From Aestuariibaculum sp. M13 (lineage in GTDB: Bacteria > Bacteroidota > Bacteroidia > Flavobacteriales > Flavobacteriaceae): DNA of 64,000 nt. Position 1 is the first letter of the stretch. Every line of letters begins with the position of its first letter. A program made the translations under genes and the position numbers. Below are positions 43,664 to 54,600 of this stretch, one piece after another. The stretch spans positions 372,001 to 436,000 of the forward strand of contig NZ_JANIAC010000003.1 of assembly GCF_024723255.1 (NCBI RefSeq), read 5' to 3'. A model generated the notes under the pieces. It did no database searches, was not told where the DNA came from, and was given only the letters and a program-made list of their open reading frames with translations.

Positions 43664-43793
43664 AGGGTTTGGGGTTGGTTATTACTATCGCTAATATACC
43701 TATTTTTGAATAAAAAATCTATAAAAAGTATTAAATAATCGATAAAGTGTAATATTTGTGTAGGTTTATACTTTCTTTATGGTTTTTATGTAT

Positions 43794-43827
43794 AAAAAAA
43801 GCTATCTCTTACGGAGATAGCTTTTTG
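43794..43827 (-). terminator. Intrinsic terminator of the giant T9SS gene
   Basis: GCTATCTC (43801-43808) pairs with GAGATAGC (43814-43821), extended by A/T pairs, 5-nt loop. It lies 22 bp after the stop and separates the giant gene from the miniature paralogue. Confidence 0.85.
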
Positions 43828-43848
43828 CTATTTTAATTAAAATAGTAT

Positions 43849-46800
43849 CTACTTAATTATTATTTTTTTAGAGATATTACTATTTGAAGTAACGATGTTC
43901 ACAATATAACTACCTTGAGCTATATCACCGCTAACAGGTAATCTAATTTCATTGGAATTGAAAGTTATAGTAGATTTATCCCAAACATTTATGATTTGTC
44001 CCAAAATATTGATTAGTTGAACCTGTTTAATTTCATTAGTTACAGGCGAATTAATATAAATTTCTCGACTGTTATGTAAATAGTTAACCTGAATTTTATT
44101 TAATTCTTCATCGATTACAGAAAGTGCTTTTTGATCTTTATGTATAAATGTAATGTAAAATCTATCTGTATAATTACCTGGGTCTAAAGTAATATTAAAG
44201 GTTGAGTTTTTATCATCTATTTTAGTATAAGTTCCCAATAAACTATCATAGATAAATACTTTTGTACTTGCTGGTAAATTTTCGAATTCAGTAACAGCGA
44301 TTTCAAAAGAACCTCCTTTATTGGTAAATATTGTGAAAGGGTATTGTTTGTTTTCATCAAACTGGCCTACTGCCTGAATGGTTAGGTTATAATTATCTAC
44401 TTTAAAGAGCATATCATCTGTAAGTGGCGTATCTAAACGAGCATCATAACCATAATTATAACCATCAGATGCCTCATTGTCTGGTGTGAAAGCTAAAAGT
44501 AGAGATCGCTGACCTTTATCATTTTTAAACGCAAATCTAATTCTTTGAATTCCATCTTCATTTTCATCATTTTTTTGATTGTCATTCTTAGAACCTTTGG
44601 TAGTTGAAGTTTTTAAAACTAAATTACCAGTATCTGTTGAGGCAAATTCTCTTCTGTCTCTTTGGCTGTTTTTAAATTGGATTATATCTGATTCTTTATT
44701 AATAGGAAAGGCAGAATGTACATAAAATCCTTGAGCAACAGGTATGTGTGCTAAAGGAACAAGTGTAGAAAACCCTAGTCCACTTATTTCAAAACCATCA
44801 GTAGTCATGTAGGTTGATATTGCCGGTTTTATACCTCCGGCAAGTGTGAACGTTGCATAACCACCTTGGTAGTCTCGTAGAATATGTGTGTTGTTCGAGT
44901 CAAAATGGATCCAGAATTCTAAGGTACCGTCAATACTGCCAGTAGTTCCGGGATTTGCAGAGTTATTAATTTTACCATCGGGATTTGTAGATGGAATATT
45001 GTCTCTAATAAATTCAGGAGCATAAATAGCAGAAGGATAAGGATTACCAACTAACGTACTGTTATTTTCGGTGACCATAGCAGTTATTCTACTATTATTA
45101 GGTTTACCTTTGAATGTATAATTTTGACGCTCGTTATCAGGTCGTCCTGTTCCTTTCATTGAATACCCAATACCTGGATTTATATTTGTTGTAGGATATA
45201 TTCTAGTCCATTGTGAATAGGTGTTAGACTTTAAGTTGTTGTATGTCCATAACCAGTATTTTGCAACAGATATTGGTGTTGTTGTACTTGTAGAAGGTTT
45301 TCCGTCATAGCCACTAATCCAGTTAATTGTAAGCGGATCTATACCTAACGAAGCGTAAGTACCATCAAGCATATTAGTGTTTAATTTAAAAGGCATATTA
45401 TTTGAACTTCCATTTTGTGTACCTACCGGAGAAGACCAATAATTGTAGTTAAACTTATTACCTGAGCCTTGTTGGTCACGTTCAATATATCCGGTGCTTA
45501 AAGGTTCCAGAATACTTTCACTAAATTGGTTGGTTTCAAAAACTTTCCATTCTTTAGTATCACCGTCAGGAAATATATATTGACCATAACGTCTTTGTAT
45601 CAATTGAGATTTGCCAATAAGTTTTATTGAACCATCTAATTTTAGGTAATGAGAAACAAATAAACCTCGACCACTATTGTTTTCATCCTGAGTTTCATTG
45701 CTGTTTGTAACTGTTAATTTCCCAGAATCTACAAGTAAGCCAAGTAAGTTTATATTTTTATGACCTACTACAATATCGTTAGATGTTCTTACAATATTCC
45801 AGTCGATAGGATTTCCATTAATACCATTGCTATTCGGTACATCCCAAACTACTGGTTCTTTCCAGGTGGTATTATCATCCCAATCGCCATTATTAATAGA
45901 CTCATAAGGAAGTGGAGCGGTTTGTTGTTCTTGAGTTTCAATATTGCGTAAACGGCCATCAATATTACCTTTATAATCTGTTAAGTATCCACAGCCAACA
46001 TTCATTCGGTAATAAGCAAGAAGATTAGCCCAGGTTAAAATATCGTCTTCAGTATAAACACCAGTAGTAGCATCTTGAGTTCCTGGACCGTAAATTTGTT
46101 GTTTAGTAACAAATCCTTGTACATCATTAACTAAAGGATCTATTTCCTGATTCATCATTTGTCTAATATGTTCAGGAGTTAAGGCTTTATTCCAAATACG
46201 AACTTCATCTATCCAACCATTAAAGTAATTAGTAGGATCTTCAGACGGTGATTGGTCCATAGCGCCTAAAATGGCTTCAATATTACTAGGCGTTTGTGTT
46301 GGGGAACTACCTGAAGTAGAACCAACTTGCAATCCATCTACATATAATATATAATCACTACCATTGAAAGTAACAGCAATATGATACCATCTTTGAGTGG
46401 TGATAGGATGAGAGGAAGATACACTTCCATTAGATCCATACCAGCTAAATTTAACCGTTCCTCCATTAACAATACTTAAGTCGTATCCAGCGTTATTAAC
46501 AGTGTAATCTTTTCTAGAAAAAATAGTTTTTGTACCTGTTAAATCGTTAGGTTTTACCCAAGCTTCAATACTAAAACTACTATTTAAATTATAGTTGTTT
46601 TTAAAGGTTACATAATCATCAGTACCATCAAAATCTATGTTTTCACAGTTTTTAATTTCAACATTTACATCGCTTGAGCATCCTGCAACATTCCATCTTA
46701 AAATATAAGTTCCAGATTCTGCTGTAAATTTAGCATTAGGGTCGTTGTATGCGGGAGAAATACCATTGGCAGATGTAAAGGCATCATTTATATTTGGTGC

Positions 46801-49800
46801 AACTCCACAGATGTTATTAGAAGTTATAATTTCCCAATATCCAGTTTCATTAGTTGGAGGATAATTGGTTGCTGTTGTAGGCACTGCATATGTATTATCC
46901 CAAACGTTATTTGCTATGTTTTGTAAAGCCGTTTTAGTATTGTCATATGCACCTAGTTGTACAGTAGATTCTCCACATTTACCTTCTATAGGAGTAATAT
47001 CGGTTCCGGCATAGGCTAAACTGGCATGGATGGTTATAAATTCAGTACCTTCAGTTCCATCAGCTCTACAGTCATTGATAATAGAGGTAACCCCATATAT
47101 TTGTGTTCCTGGAAATTCTGGAGTAATGGTTGTAGTAGATCCGGTTTCCACAACAACGCCGTTTTCATTTGTCCACTCAATGGTTTCGTTTATAGGTTCT
47201 TGAGGAATTCTTATATTGTCTAATGCCCAAGAACTGTTTGTTGAAGGACCGGCTTCAAACAAAAATTTAATTCTTAGGTTAGTTTCGCCAATATAGTTTT
47301 GTAAATCTATACTAGTAGGGACAAACTGTCCGAGATGTGTGCCATCACCAGAAGTAGATGGACCTGTGTAATCATGAGGTAAATCATCAGCATCATAAAC
47401 GTGGGGGTATATACCTGGGTCATATGGATTAATCCCTGGGTCTAAAATTTCATTGTATGTATTGCCTCCATCTCTTGAAATTAAAATCTGCAATGAGGCT
47501 CCATCTCCAAGAAAATAAGCTTGGTCAAATTCTAAAGTAGCAGAATCTAAGCCTAATGTGTTAAAAATAGGTGTTTCTAGTGAAGACCAAGTTTTTCCCC
47601 AAATTTGGTTTCCTCCTCCATAATTTGTTTCATTTTTAATATCTCCACTAACAATGGCATACTTTGTCCCATTAGGTGAATTGTATAGAGTTCCAGCAAA
47701 GTTTCTACCCTCTTTTTTATTAGTGGTTTCAGCCCATAAACTACTGGTTTGGTTACTGTTTCCAGCAGGTATATTTTGGGTCTCAACGCCATTTACTCGC
47801 CAGCCTGCTGGGTTAGCTTCATCAAACAGTCCCCCTTCATTAAATTCGTCGTTTATTCCATATTCACTTTGCGCTTCCACAGTAACCCCCGTTCCTAAAC
47901 AATTATTAAATTCACTTGGACCTACAATAGTTGGAGGAATATCTGGAGGTATAACAGATAGGTATACAATATTAGAAGATGCTTCGCAACTACCTATTTT
48001 TATGATAGCTCTAACCAATGTTGTTGTTACAATATTGTTATAGTTGTAAGTATTAGATGAGTTGGCAATTTCAGTCCAAGTTTGACCACTATTTATAGAA
48101 TATTCCCAATGATCAATACTTCCAGAATAACCAGATAAGGTTAATAAAGCATTTTTCTCTTCTTCTTCAGGACAGGCTGTAACTTCCACAACATTGTCAG
48201 CATCAGCATCCGTTTCATTGTTTGTTAAGTAACCCACAAGAGTTCCTCCTGTTATATTAGGACTAGTAACAGTAACTGTAGCAGAACATGCTTTAGTATT
48301 TCCTCCTATGTCTGTAACTGTAAGGGTGATAATATTTGGACCAATATTAGCACAAGTAAATTCTGTTTGCGAAGCAGAAAGAGTAAAGCTACAGTTGTCG
48401 CTAGAACCACCATCAATATCTTCAGGCGTAATAGCTACGGTACCATTATCATCACTTAATTGAATAGTTATGTCTTGACAAAGTGCAACAGGATCTATTG
48501 AGTCATCAATTAATACGGTTTGGTTTTGGGAAGATTCATTACCATTTCCATCATTGTATTTCCATGTAATAACATGAGCACCCTGAGTGTTGAAAGTTAT
48601 TGGTAACGAGGTTGGAATATTATTAACATAAGCAACTCCTGTAATTTCTCCTGAACAATTGTCGGTAGCTTTTGGAGTAGAATTTACAGTTGCGGAGCAT
48701 TGTTCGGTTATTGATGTTAAGTTGGCAGTATTAGGGACTGGATTTTCATTATCGGTCACTGTTACCGTCATGACATCAGTAGCTGTATTGGCTGGGGTAG
48801 CATTGTCGGATACGGTATATGTAATTGTAGTTGTCCCTATCGGGAATGTATATGTTCCGACCTGTCCAGAACCGGTATCGTTTACAGCACCGGTCATTAC
48901 CCATGCAATTGAGCTTACGGAACAATTATCGTTGAAAGTTGCATCGGTGATGGCCACGTCCACGGTACAGTCTCCAGAGGTATCTGCACTAGTTGTTGTA
49001 ACAACGTTGCTTGTAGCGTTTACCGTTGGATTTTCATTATCGGTCACTGTTACCGTCATGACATCAGTAGCTGTATTGGCTGGGGTAGCATTATCGGATA
49101 CGGTATATGTAATTGTAGTTGTCCCTATCGGGAATGTATATGTTCCGACCTGTCCAGAACCGGTATCGTTTACAGCACCGGTCATTACCCATGCAATTGA
49201 GCTTACGGAACAATTATCGTTGAAAGTTGCATCGGTGATGGCCACGTCCACGGTACAGTCTCCAGAGGTATCTGCACTAGTTGTTGTAACAACGTTGCTT
49301 GTAGCGTTTACCGTTGGATTTTCATTATCGGTCACTGTTACCGTCATGACATCAGTAGCTGTATTGGCTGGGGTAGCATTGTCGGATACGGTATATGTAA
49401 TTGTAGTTGTCCCTATCGGGAATGTATATGTTCCGACCTGTCCAGAACCGGTATCGTTTACAGCACCGGTCATTACCCATGCAATTGAGCTTACGGAACA
49501 ATTATCGTTGAAAGTTGCATCGGTGATGGCCACGTCCACGGTACAGTCTCCAGAGGTATCTGCACTAGTTGTTGTAACAACGTTGCTTGTAGCGTTTACC
49601 GTTGGATTTTCATTATCGGTCACTGTTACCGTAATAGATTTTAAATTAGAAAAACCATTACTTTCTGTAACAATAAATGTAATGCTATAATCTCCATCTA
49701 TCGTTGGTGTAAAAGATGCTGTTGTTGCAGATGTATTATTAGTTACGGAAACAGGATTATTTGAAGGATCTAAAACTTCCCAAATGTAACTAATAGGTGT

Positions 49801-50640
49801 AGTCGCGGTACCTTCATAATATCCAGATAAATTAATGGTTTGGTTGGGGCAGGAAATAGATGTTGATGGTGCGTCAATTATTGCATTTAAACTTCCTCCA
49901 GCAGCAACTAGTTGGTCAAAAGTGTAAGTAGCACTACCACCATTACATACTGCATATTTTATTGTTCCTATATGAATTTCATTATTATTCGTGCAATCTC
50001 CAGTAATGTTACCAGTAATATTCCCACTGGATTCTATTATTAACGTCGTGTTTGACTCTGTTAGAGTTAAAGATACTTTGTTTCCTGAAAATTCTAATTC
50101 TCCTGTTGATTCAATATTTACTTGTGTTGTTGTTAAGGATATATTAGTATTATTGCTAGTGCCATCCCCTATAACCAGTGTGCCATAAATTATTAAAGAA
50201 TCAAATTGAAAAGGAACAACATAGTTAGAAGATATACTAATAGTAGTTCCTGTTTGTATTGTAACAGTACCTGATTCTGAAGCTACACCAGGAGAGTTAG
50301 AAGTATTTACCCAATTTGTACCATCAAAAACTTCCCAAGATGTTGATAAGCTCCACTCAGATGTTCCTCCAGCTTTCGATCGATAATCTCCAGCAACATC
50401 AGTCAAGGCTAAGTTTGTTTCATAATTTTTAGAAATGTTTTGTCGATAATCAGTCGATCTATTCAACTCAGTTTCCACAAAACGCACATAATCAGAAAGT
50501 GCGCCATAATATAATGGACTCGTAGTTGTATTGTATGTTTCTGTTACTCTGTTAACATAAGTCGTTATGGCATGAATGTTTAAGCTTATATAAAACAAGC
50601 CTATGAGAGTAAGAATGTGTTTAAAGTAATTATGTTTCAT
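43849..50640 (-). CDS. Giant multidomain T9SS-secreted surface protein (HYR repeats, LamG, sorting domain)
   Basis: A 2263-aa exported protein. In order: signal peptide (about 1-25); a beta-rich part; a PKD/Ig-like domain (about 250-340); three almost identical 96-aa hyalin-repeat (HYR) domains (about 346-633), each with DNENPTVNATSNVV, DNCSVSS and FPIGTTTITYTVSDNATPAN; two or three diverged HYR/Ig-like domains to about 820; a jellyroll MAM-like region (about 915-1150); a LamG/concanavalin-like domain (about 1335-1500, NIDFDGTDDYVTF...FSIEAWVKP); a beta-rich part; and a T9SS type A sorting domain at the end (QLINILGQIINVW...KKIIIK). No catalytic site is visible. It is likely a surface adhesin or glycan-binding protein. 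Confidence 0.9.
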   Translation of the reverse strand: MKHNYFKHILTLIGLFYISLNIHAITTYVNRVTETYNTTTSPLYYGALSDYVRFVETELNRSTDYRQNISKNYETNLALTDVAGDYRSKAGGTSEWSLSTSWEVFDGTNWVNTSNSPGVASESGTVTIQTGTTISISSNYVVPFQFDSLIIYGTLVIGDGTSNNTNISLTTTQVNIESTGELEFSGNKVSLTLTESNTTLIIESSGNITGNITGDCTNNNEIHIGTIKYAVCNGGSATYTFDQLVAAGGSLNAIIDAPSTSISCPNQTINLSGYYEGTATTPISYIWEVLDPSNNPVSVTNNTSATTASFTPTIDGDYSITFIVTESNGFSNLKSITVTVTDNENPTVNATSNVVTTTSADTSGDCTVDVAITDATFNDNCSVSSIAWVMTGAVNDTGSGQVGTYTFPIGTTTITYTVSDNATPANTATDVMTVTVTDNENPTVNATSNVVTTTSADTSGDCTVDVAITDATFNDNCSVSSIAWVMTGAVNDTGSGQVGTYTFPIGTTTITYTVSDNATPANTATDVMTVTVTDNENPTVNATSNVVTTTSADTSGDCTVDVAITDATFNDNCSVSSIAWVMTGAVNDTGSGQVGTYTFPIGTTTITYTVSDNATPANTATDVMTVTVTDNENPVPNTANLTSITEQCSATVNSTPKATDNCSGEITGVAYVNNIPTSLPITFNTQGAHVITWKYNDGNGNESSQNQTVLIDDSIDPVALCQDITIQLSDDNGTVAITPEDIDGGSSDNCSFTLSASQTEFTCANIGPNIITLTVTDIGGNTKACSATVTVTSPNITGGTLVGYLTNNETDADADNVVEVTACPEEEEKNALLTLSGYSGSIDHWEYSINSGQTWTEIANSSNTYNYNNIVTTTLVRAIIKIGSCEASSNIVYLSVIPPDIPPTIVGPSEFNNCLGTGVTVEAQSEYGINDEFNEGGLFDEANPAGWRVNGVETQNIPAGNSNQTSSLWAETTNKKEGRNFAGTLYNSPNGTKYAIVSGDIKNETNYGGGNQIWGKTWSSLETPIFNTLGLDSATLEFDQAYFLGDGASLQILISRDGGNTYNEILDPGINPYDPGIYPHVYDADDLPHDYTGPSTSGDGTHLGQFVPTSIDLQNYIGETNLRIKFLFEAGPSTNSSWALDNIRIPQEPINETIEWTNENGVVVETGSTTTITPEFPGTQIYGVTSIINDCRADGTEGTEFITIHASLAYAGTDITPIEGKCGESTVQLGAYDNTKTALQNIANNVWDNTYAVPTTATNYPPTNETGYWEIITSNNICGVAPNINDAFTSANGISPAYNDPNAKFTAESGTYILRWNVAGCSSDVNVEIKNCENIDFDGTDDYVTFKNNYNLNSSFSIEAWVKPNDLTGTKTIFSRKDYTVNNAGYDLSIVNGGTVKFSWYGSNGSVSSSHPITTQRWYHIAVTFNGSDYILYVDGLQVGSTSGSSPTQTPSNIEAILGAMDQSPSEDPTNYFNGWIDEVRIWNKALTPEHIRQMMNQEIDPLVNDVQGFVTKQQIYGPGTQDATTGVYTEDDILTWANLLAYYRMNVGCGYLTDYKGNIDGRLRNIETQEQQTAPLPYESINNGDWDDNTTWKEPVVWDVPNSNGINGNPIDWNIVRTSNDIVVGHKNINLLGLLVDSGKLTVTNSNETQDENNSGRGLFVSHYLKLDGSIKLIGKSQLIQRRYGQYIFPDGDTKEWKVFETNQFSESILEPLSTGYIERDQQGSGNKFNYNYWSSPVGTQNGSSNNMPFKLNTNMLDGTYASLGIDPLTINWISGYDGKPSTSTTTPISVAKYWLWTYNNLKSNTYSQWTRIYPTTNINPGIGYSMKGTGRPDNERQNYTFKGKPNNSRITAMVTENNSTLVGNPYPSAIYAPEFIRDNIPSTNPDGKINNSANPGTTGSIDGTLEFWIHFDSNNTHILRDYQGGYATFTLAGGIKPAISTYMTTDGFEISGLGFSTLVPLAHIPVAQGFYVHSAFPINKESDIIQFKNSQRDRREFASTDTGNLVLKTSTTKGSKNDNQKNDENEDGIQRIRFAFKNDKGQRSLLLAFTPDNEASDGYNYGYDARLDTPLTDDMLFKVDNYNLTIQAVGQFDENKQYPFTIFTNKGGSFEIAVTEFENLPASTKVFIYDSLLGTYTKIDDKNSTFNITLDPGNYTDRFYITFIHKDQKALSVIDEELNKIQVNYLHNSREIYINSPVTNEIKQVQLINILGQIINVWDKSTITFNSNEIRLPVSGDIAQGSYIVNIVTSNSNISKKIIIK
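48741..49604 (-). repeat. Three tandem 288-bp repeats encoding HYR domains
   Basis: Copies start at 48741, 49029 and 49317, each 288 bp (96 codons), with a further partial unit from 49605. Comparing them base by base, the only difference seen is one silent G/A change in the middle copy (GAC against GAT for an Asp). The repeats are visibly richer in G and C than the flanking coding sequence. Confidence 0.95.
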
Positions 50641-50786
50641 AATCAGTTAACGTTTAGGGCGTTGCATTAACAAAAAAAGCCTGTCTTTTGATGGTGTTTC
50701 AAAAAACAAGTTGTTCTTAGTCTTAATATGCTATTAACCAATCCAATTAGGGAATGCGTAAAATTAGTGCTACCACGGGGGCATGT

Positions 50787-50794
50787 CAAAAATA
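50787..50794 (-). promoter_or_regulatory. -7 element upstream of the giant T9SS gene
   Basis: The minus strand reads TATTTTTG (TAnnTTTG), 146 bp upstream of the ATG at 50640. There is no TTG at 17-23 bp, so it may need an activator. Confidence 0.4.
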
Positions 50795-51135
50795 CTCGTT
50801 GAAATGCCTGTTTCTTCTTTTGTGTGTAGGTTAATAATGTCACTTCTTTTTGGTATTGATTTAGCTTTAGTAAAAGGCAGCGCACAATTAATTTTGGTTA
50901 TTATTGTGTGTATAAGCAATTTACCTCGACGAATATATAACAAAAAAACATAAAAACATCTATGAAATGCAAAAAAAATCGATAAAATGTAATTTTATGT
51001 AAAATTTTATCTCTTATTACCTGATATATTTTCCTGATATTTTAAATAATTTAAAATGATGTGAACGTTTAATGTTGGATGTCGTGTAATAGGGTTAAGA
51101 TTATCTTAAAAGCCAGAGGTTTTGATGATATCTTA

Positions 51136-51165
51136 TTGGTGTTCAATTTATAAATGGTAGTTTTG
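51136..51165 (+). promoter_or_regulatory. Promoter of the FKBP gene
   Basis: TTG (51136-51138), 19-bp spacer, TAGTTTTG (51158-51165): a full match to TTG-N17-23-TAnnTTTG, with the predicted start about 25 nt before the ATG at 51196. Confidence 0.65.
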
Positions 51166-51195
51166 TGATGATTTTTAAACAAGAAAACAAAATTT

Positions 51196-51624
51196 ATGAG
51201 TCAAGTAAAAGAAAATGATACCGTAAGAGTACATTACACAGGAAAATTAAGCGATGGTCAAATTTTTGATACATCGGCTGAAAGAGAACCTTTAGAGGCT
51301 ACCTTAGGGCAAGGGCTTTTAATTCCTGGATTCGAAAAGGCTATCATTGACATGAAAGTAAACGAGAAGAAAACAGTAACCATTCCTAAAGAAGAGGCTT
51401 ATGGCGATATTCAAGAAGAATTATTTCATAAAGTAGATAACGCTCAGTTACCGGAAGAGGTTAAACCAGAAGTAGGTATGGGCTTAGTGTCTAGAGGTGA
51501 AGATGGTAGAGAGCACCAATTTAGAGTAGCACAGGTAAATGATGATCATATTATTGTTGATGGTAACCACCCCTTAGCAGGTCAGGATTTAACTTTTGAT
51601 CTGGAATTGATTGAAATTAAATAG
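51196..51624 (+). CDS. FKBP-type peptidyl-prolyl isomerase, SlyD-like
   Basis: A 142-aa cytoplasmic protein. The FKBP domain is split: DTVRVHYTGKLSDGQIFDTSAEREPLEATLGQG, then an inserted IF (chaperone) domain (about 68-120, EEAYGDIQEELFHKV...MGLVSRGEDG) and the return strand HPLAGQDLTFDLELIEI. This insert-in-flap layout is that of SlyD/FkpB. The His/Cys-rich metal tail of E. coli SlyD is absent. It folds proline-limited proteins. Monocistronic, with its own promoter and terminator. Confidence 0.94.
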   Translation: MSQVKENDTVRVHYTGKLSDGQIFDTSAEREPLEATLGQGLLIPGFEKAIIDMKVNEKKTVTIPKEEAYGDIQEELFHKVDNAQLPEEVKPEVGMGLVSRGEDGREHQFRVAQVNDDHIIVDGNHPLAGQDLTFDLELIEIK

Positions 51625-51643
51625 TTTTGAATACTATATATTT

Positions 51644-51678
51644 AAAAAAGGCTTGAGATGATCTCAAGCCTTTTTTTT
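51644..51678. terminator. Bidirectional intrinsic terminator
   Basis: GGCTTGAG (51650-51657) pairs with CTCAAGCC (51663-51670) with a 5-nt loop and long A and T tracts, between the FKBP gene and the convergent HTCS gene. Confidence 0.88.
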
Positions 51679-51683
51679 GCCAT

Positions 51684-54600
51684 TTAATTAACACTGTTGC
51701 TAAATTGTTCCAGGTTATGTGCTTTGAGGTAATTATCTATACCAATTTTAGAAGCTTCTTTTCCAAATTCTTTCGGACTTCTGTCATATTGTTTTTTAAA
51801 ACACTTTGAAAAGTATTTGGGGTCGTTAAAGCCAACTGCAAAAGCAGCTTCAGAAATCGTATATCCAAATTTTGTAATAAGTACGGCAGCGCGTTTTAGT
51901 CGAATAAGCCTAATGTAATCGACAAGGTTTTTTCCGGTTAATGCCTGACATTTTCGGTATAAACTAGAGTAACTCATGTTTAAAGATTCGGCTAAATCTT
52001 CAATTTTAAAGCCATCATCATTTAATTTCGCATTTATTATTGAAGTCATATTTTCAAGGAAAATTTCATCCTGAGTTTTTTCAACTTCAATTTCAGGGCT
52101 GCTAATAACCTCTTTTCTATATTTAGAAATGATATGTTCTTTCGATGAAATAATATTCTTAACCTTTAATAATAATTCGTTGGTATTGAATGGTTTGTTG
52201 ATGTACTCGATAGCGCCGGATTTAAGTCCTGATATTTTAGAATTTGTTGAATTTTTTGCGGTAAGCATAATTACAGGAATGTGTTTTGTAAGTGAGTCTT
52301 CCTGTAGCAGCACACACATTTCGATACCATCCATTTTAGGCATCATGATATCTGATAAAATTAAGTCTGGAAAATTGCTTTTAGCGTAGTGGTAACCTTC
52401 AGCGCCATTTTCAGCCAGAAGAATATTGTAATCGTTAACCAGTAGTTCTTTTAAAAAGGATTGAAGATCGTAATTGTCTTCAACAATTAAGATGGTCTTT
52501 TTAGAGAGGTCTTTTTCTGTCTTTTCAGTTGTTTTTGCAGTTTCTTCTTCAGATTCTTCGTAAATAACATCATTTGAATCGTCGGTAACAATAAGTTCAG
52601 ATTCTCTGTAAGCGTCTTTAACAATAGGAATAGTGAAGGTAAAAATAGTGCCTTCAACTTCTGAAGATTCAACTTCTATGTGACCTTTGTGTAAATCGAT
52701 CAATTCCTTTGTTAGGGCCAGACCAATACCGGAACCTTTATTTTTCTTGCTGGTGTTGGATTGGTAAAATAAATTGAAAATAAGTTCAAGTTCATTTTTA
52801 GGAATTCCCGATCCGGTGTCGGATACCGATACTTTAATTTGTTTTTTTGAATCAAAGGGGATTACATTTAGCAGCACGTTACCTTCTTTAGGGGTGAATT
52901 TAAATGCATTTGATAGCAAGTTGTAGATAACGTGTTCTATTTTTTCTTTATCATACCATGCTGAATGCAAATTCTTAGGGCAGTTTATGGCAAAATCGAT
53001 GCGTTTCTTTCTGGCAAGTTCTTTAAATGAAACCGCAATTTCATCAATATGGTTATGTAAGTTGTTTTTAGTGGCTAAAAGCTTAAGTTCATTTAATTCC
53101 TTGTTACGAATTAAGGTCAGTTCTCGGGCTATTTTAGAGAGGCGTTTACTGTTGTTTTCAATGATTTTTAGACGTTGATTAAGCAGCATGTTTCCATTTT
53201 CTTCTGAGCGTTTTAGCATGTCGTCTAAAGGCCCTAAAATTAGAGTAATTGGTGTTTGAATTTCATGGGACATCTTGGCGAAAAAGTTCATTTTTAAGTC
53301 GTAAAGCTCATTTTCTTTCTTGTGGTTAAGTTTTTCAAACAGCAATTTATTCTTTAATAAATACCATTTTCTTGAGGCGTAAATAACTAAACACAGAATA
53401 ATGAAGTAAATAATATATGCTGCTGAACTTTGCCACAGAGGAGGAGCAATACTAACAGCTATTTGTTTTGGAGGAATATTCCAATTGTCCTTTTTTGTAC
53501 CAGCCTTGACTTCAAAGACATAATTGCCATATGGAATATTCGTATATGTTGCTAAACGTTCCTGACCACTGATAATCCAGTTATCGTTAAAACCTTTTAA
53601 ACGGTAAGCATAGTGGTATTTGGGATCCAGAACATTGTCAATTGCCGAGAATTTAAATGAAAATGAAGATTGATCAGATTTTAATCTTAAAGGCTGAGTG
53701 TTGTAGGCTTCCAGATTTCCGAATTCTGGTAGTAGTTGTTCAATGGGTTGATTCAGAATTTCTATAGTATTGATATAGAGTTGAGGAGTGCTTTCTTTTT
53801 TACTTATTTTATTCGGATAGAAATAATTTAGTCCATTATTACCACCAAAATAAAGCATGCCTTTTGAGTCTCTAAATGCGCTTCGAGATAGAAATATATT
53901 ATCTTGTAGTCCATCAGAACTATAATACGATTTTACATTTGAAGTTATAGTATTTAGATGAAAAATACCATTACTGGAACTTAGCCATAAATTATCGTTA
54001 TCCTCTTTAACAATGGCAGCCAGATTAACATCTTTTGGGATATTAATATCTTCTATGGTTGAAAATGTATTGGTTTTAATGTTAAATTTAACAAGCTTAC
54101 TTTGGTGATTCACAAGCCAAAGTGTTCCTGGTGCTCCAATCGTCATCGATTTTATAGAAGAGATAGCCTCTGAATTCGTTTTTTTTATGTTTGAAATGTT
54201 GGTGAACGATGAAGCTTTCAGGTTCTTAAGGTTTTCATTGAATTTAAACAAACCACCATCGTAAAGCCCTAACCATATGGTTCCGCTGTTGTCTTCAATA
54301 ATGCTTTCGGTAATGCTTCCTTGTAATCCATTGGTATTGTTTTCAAATGAAGCTAGTAGTTCTTTGTTTGAGCTATAAATGTTGACAGAAATGTTAGAAC
54401 CTGCCCAAATGCGGCCTTTTAAGTCTGTATAAACCGTTCTTACATCTGTAGCTTCTTGATTTTTACTGTTTAGGATGTCTATTTTCTTGAATGTGTCTTG
54501 TTTTGTGTCATGAAACCACAATCCGTTACGATAAGTACCAAACCAGATGTTTTGATTTTGGTCTTCGGTGATAGATTGAATATAAAATCCACGACTAAGC

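Larger units (their letters stand above)
50641..51195. other. 555-bp intergenic region between the giant gene and the FKBP gene
   Basis: No convincing gene. Towards the giant gene there is a TATTTTTG element (50794-50787, minus strand), which would give a leader of about 140 nt; this leader holds an inverted repeat TTTTGA-N7-TCAAAA around 50694. Towards the FKBP gene is a clear promoter at 51136-51165. The middle (50930-51120) is very AT-rich and featureless. A 72-codon frame on the minus strand (50667-50885) has no homology-like features. Confidence 0.6.

Noticed and set aside
48741-49604. Regular repeats as a possible CRISPR-like array
   Set aside because: The unit is 288 bp, coding and in frame, with no variable spacers.
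48659-49690. 343-codon open frame on the plus strand opposite the HYR repeats
   Set aside because: It exists because the 288-bp repeat keeps frame on both strands; its translation is a low-complexity hydrophobic repeat with no start context, inside a clear minus-strand gene.
50667-50885. 72-codon minus-strand frame in the intergenic region
   Set aside because: It overlaps the probable promoter and leader of the giant gene, has odd composition and no family features.
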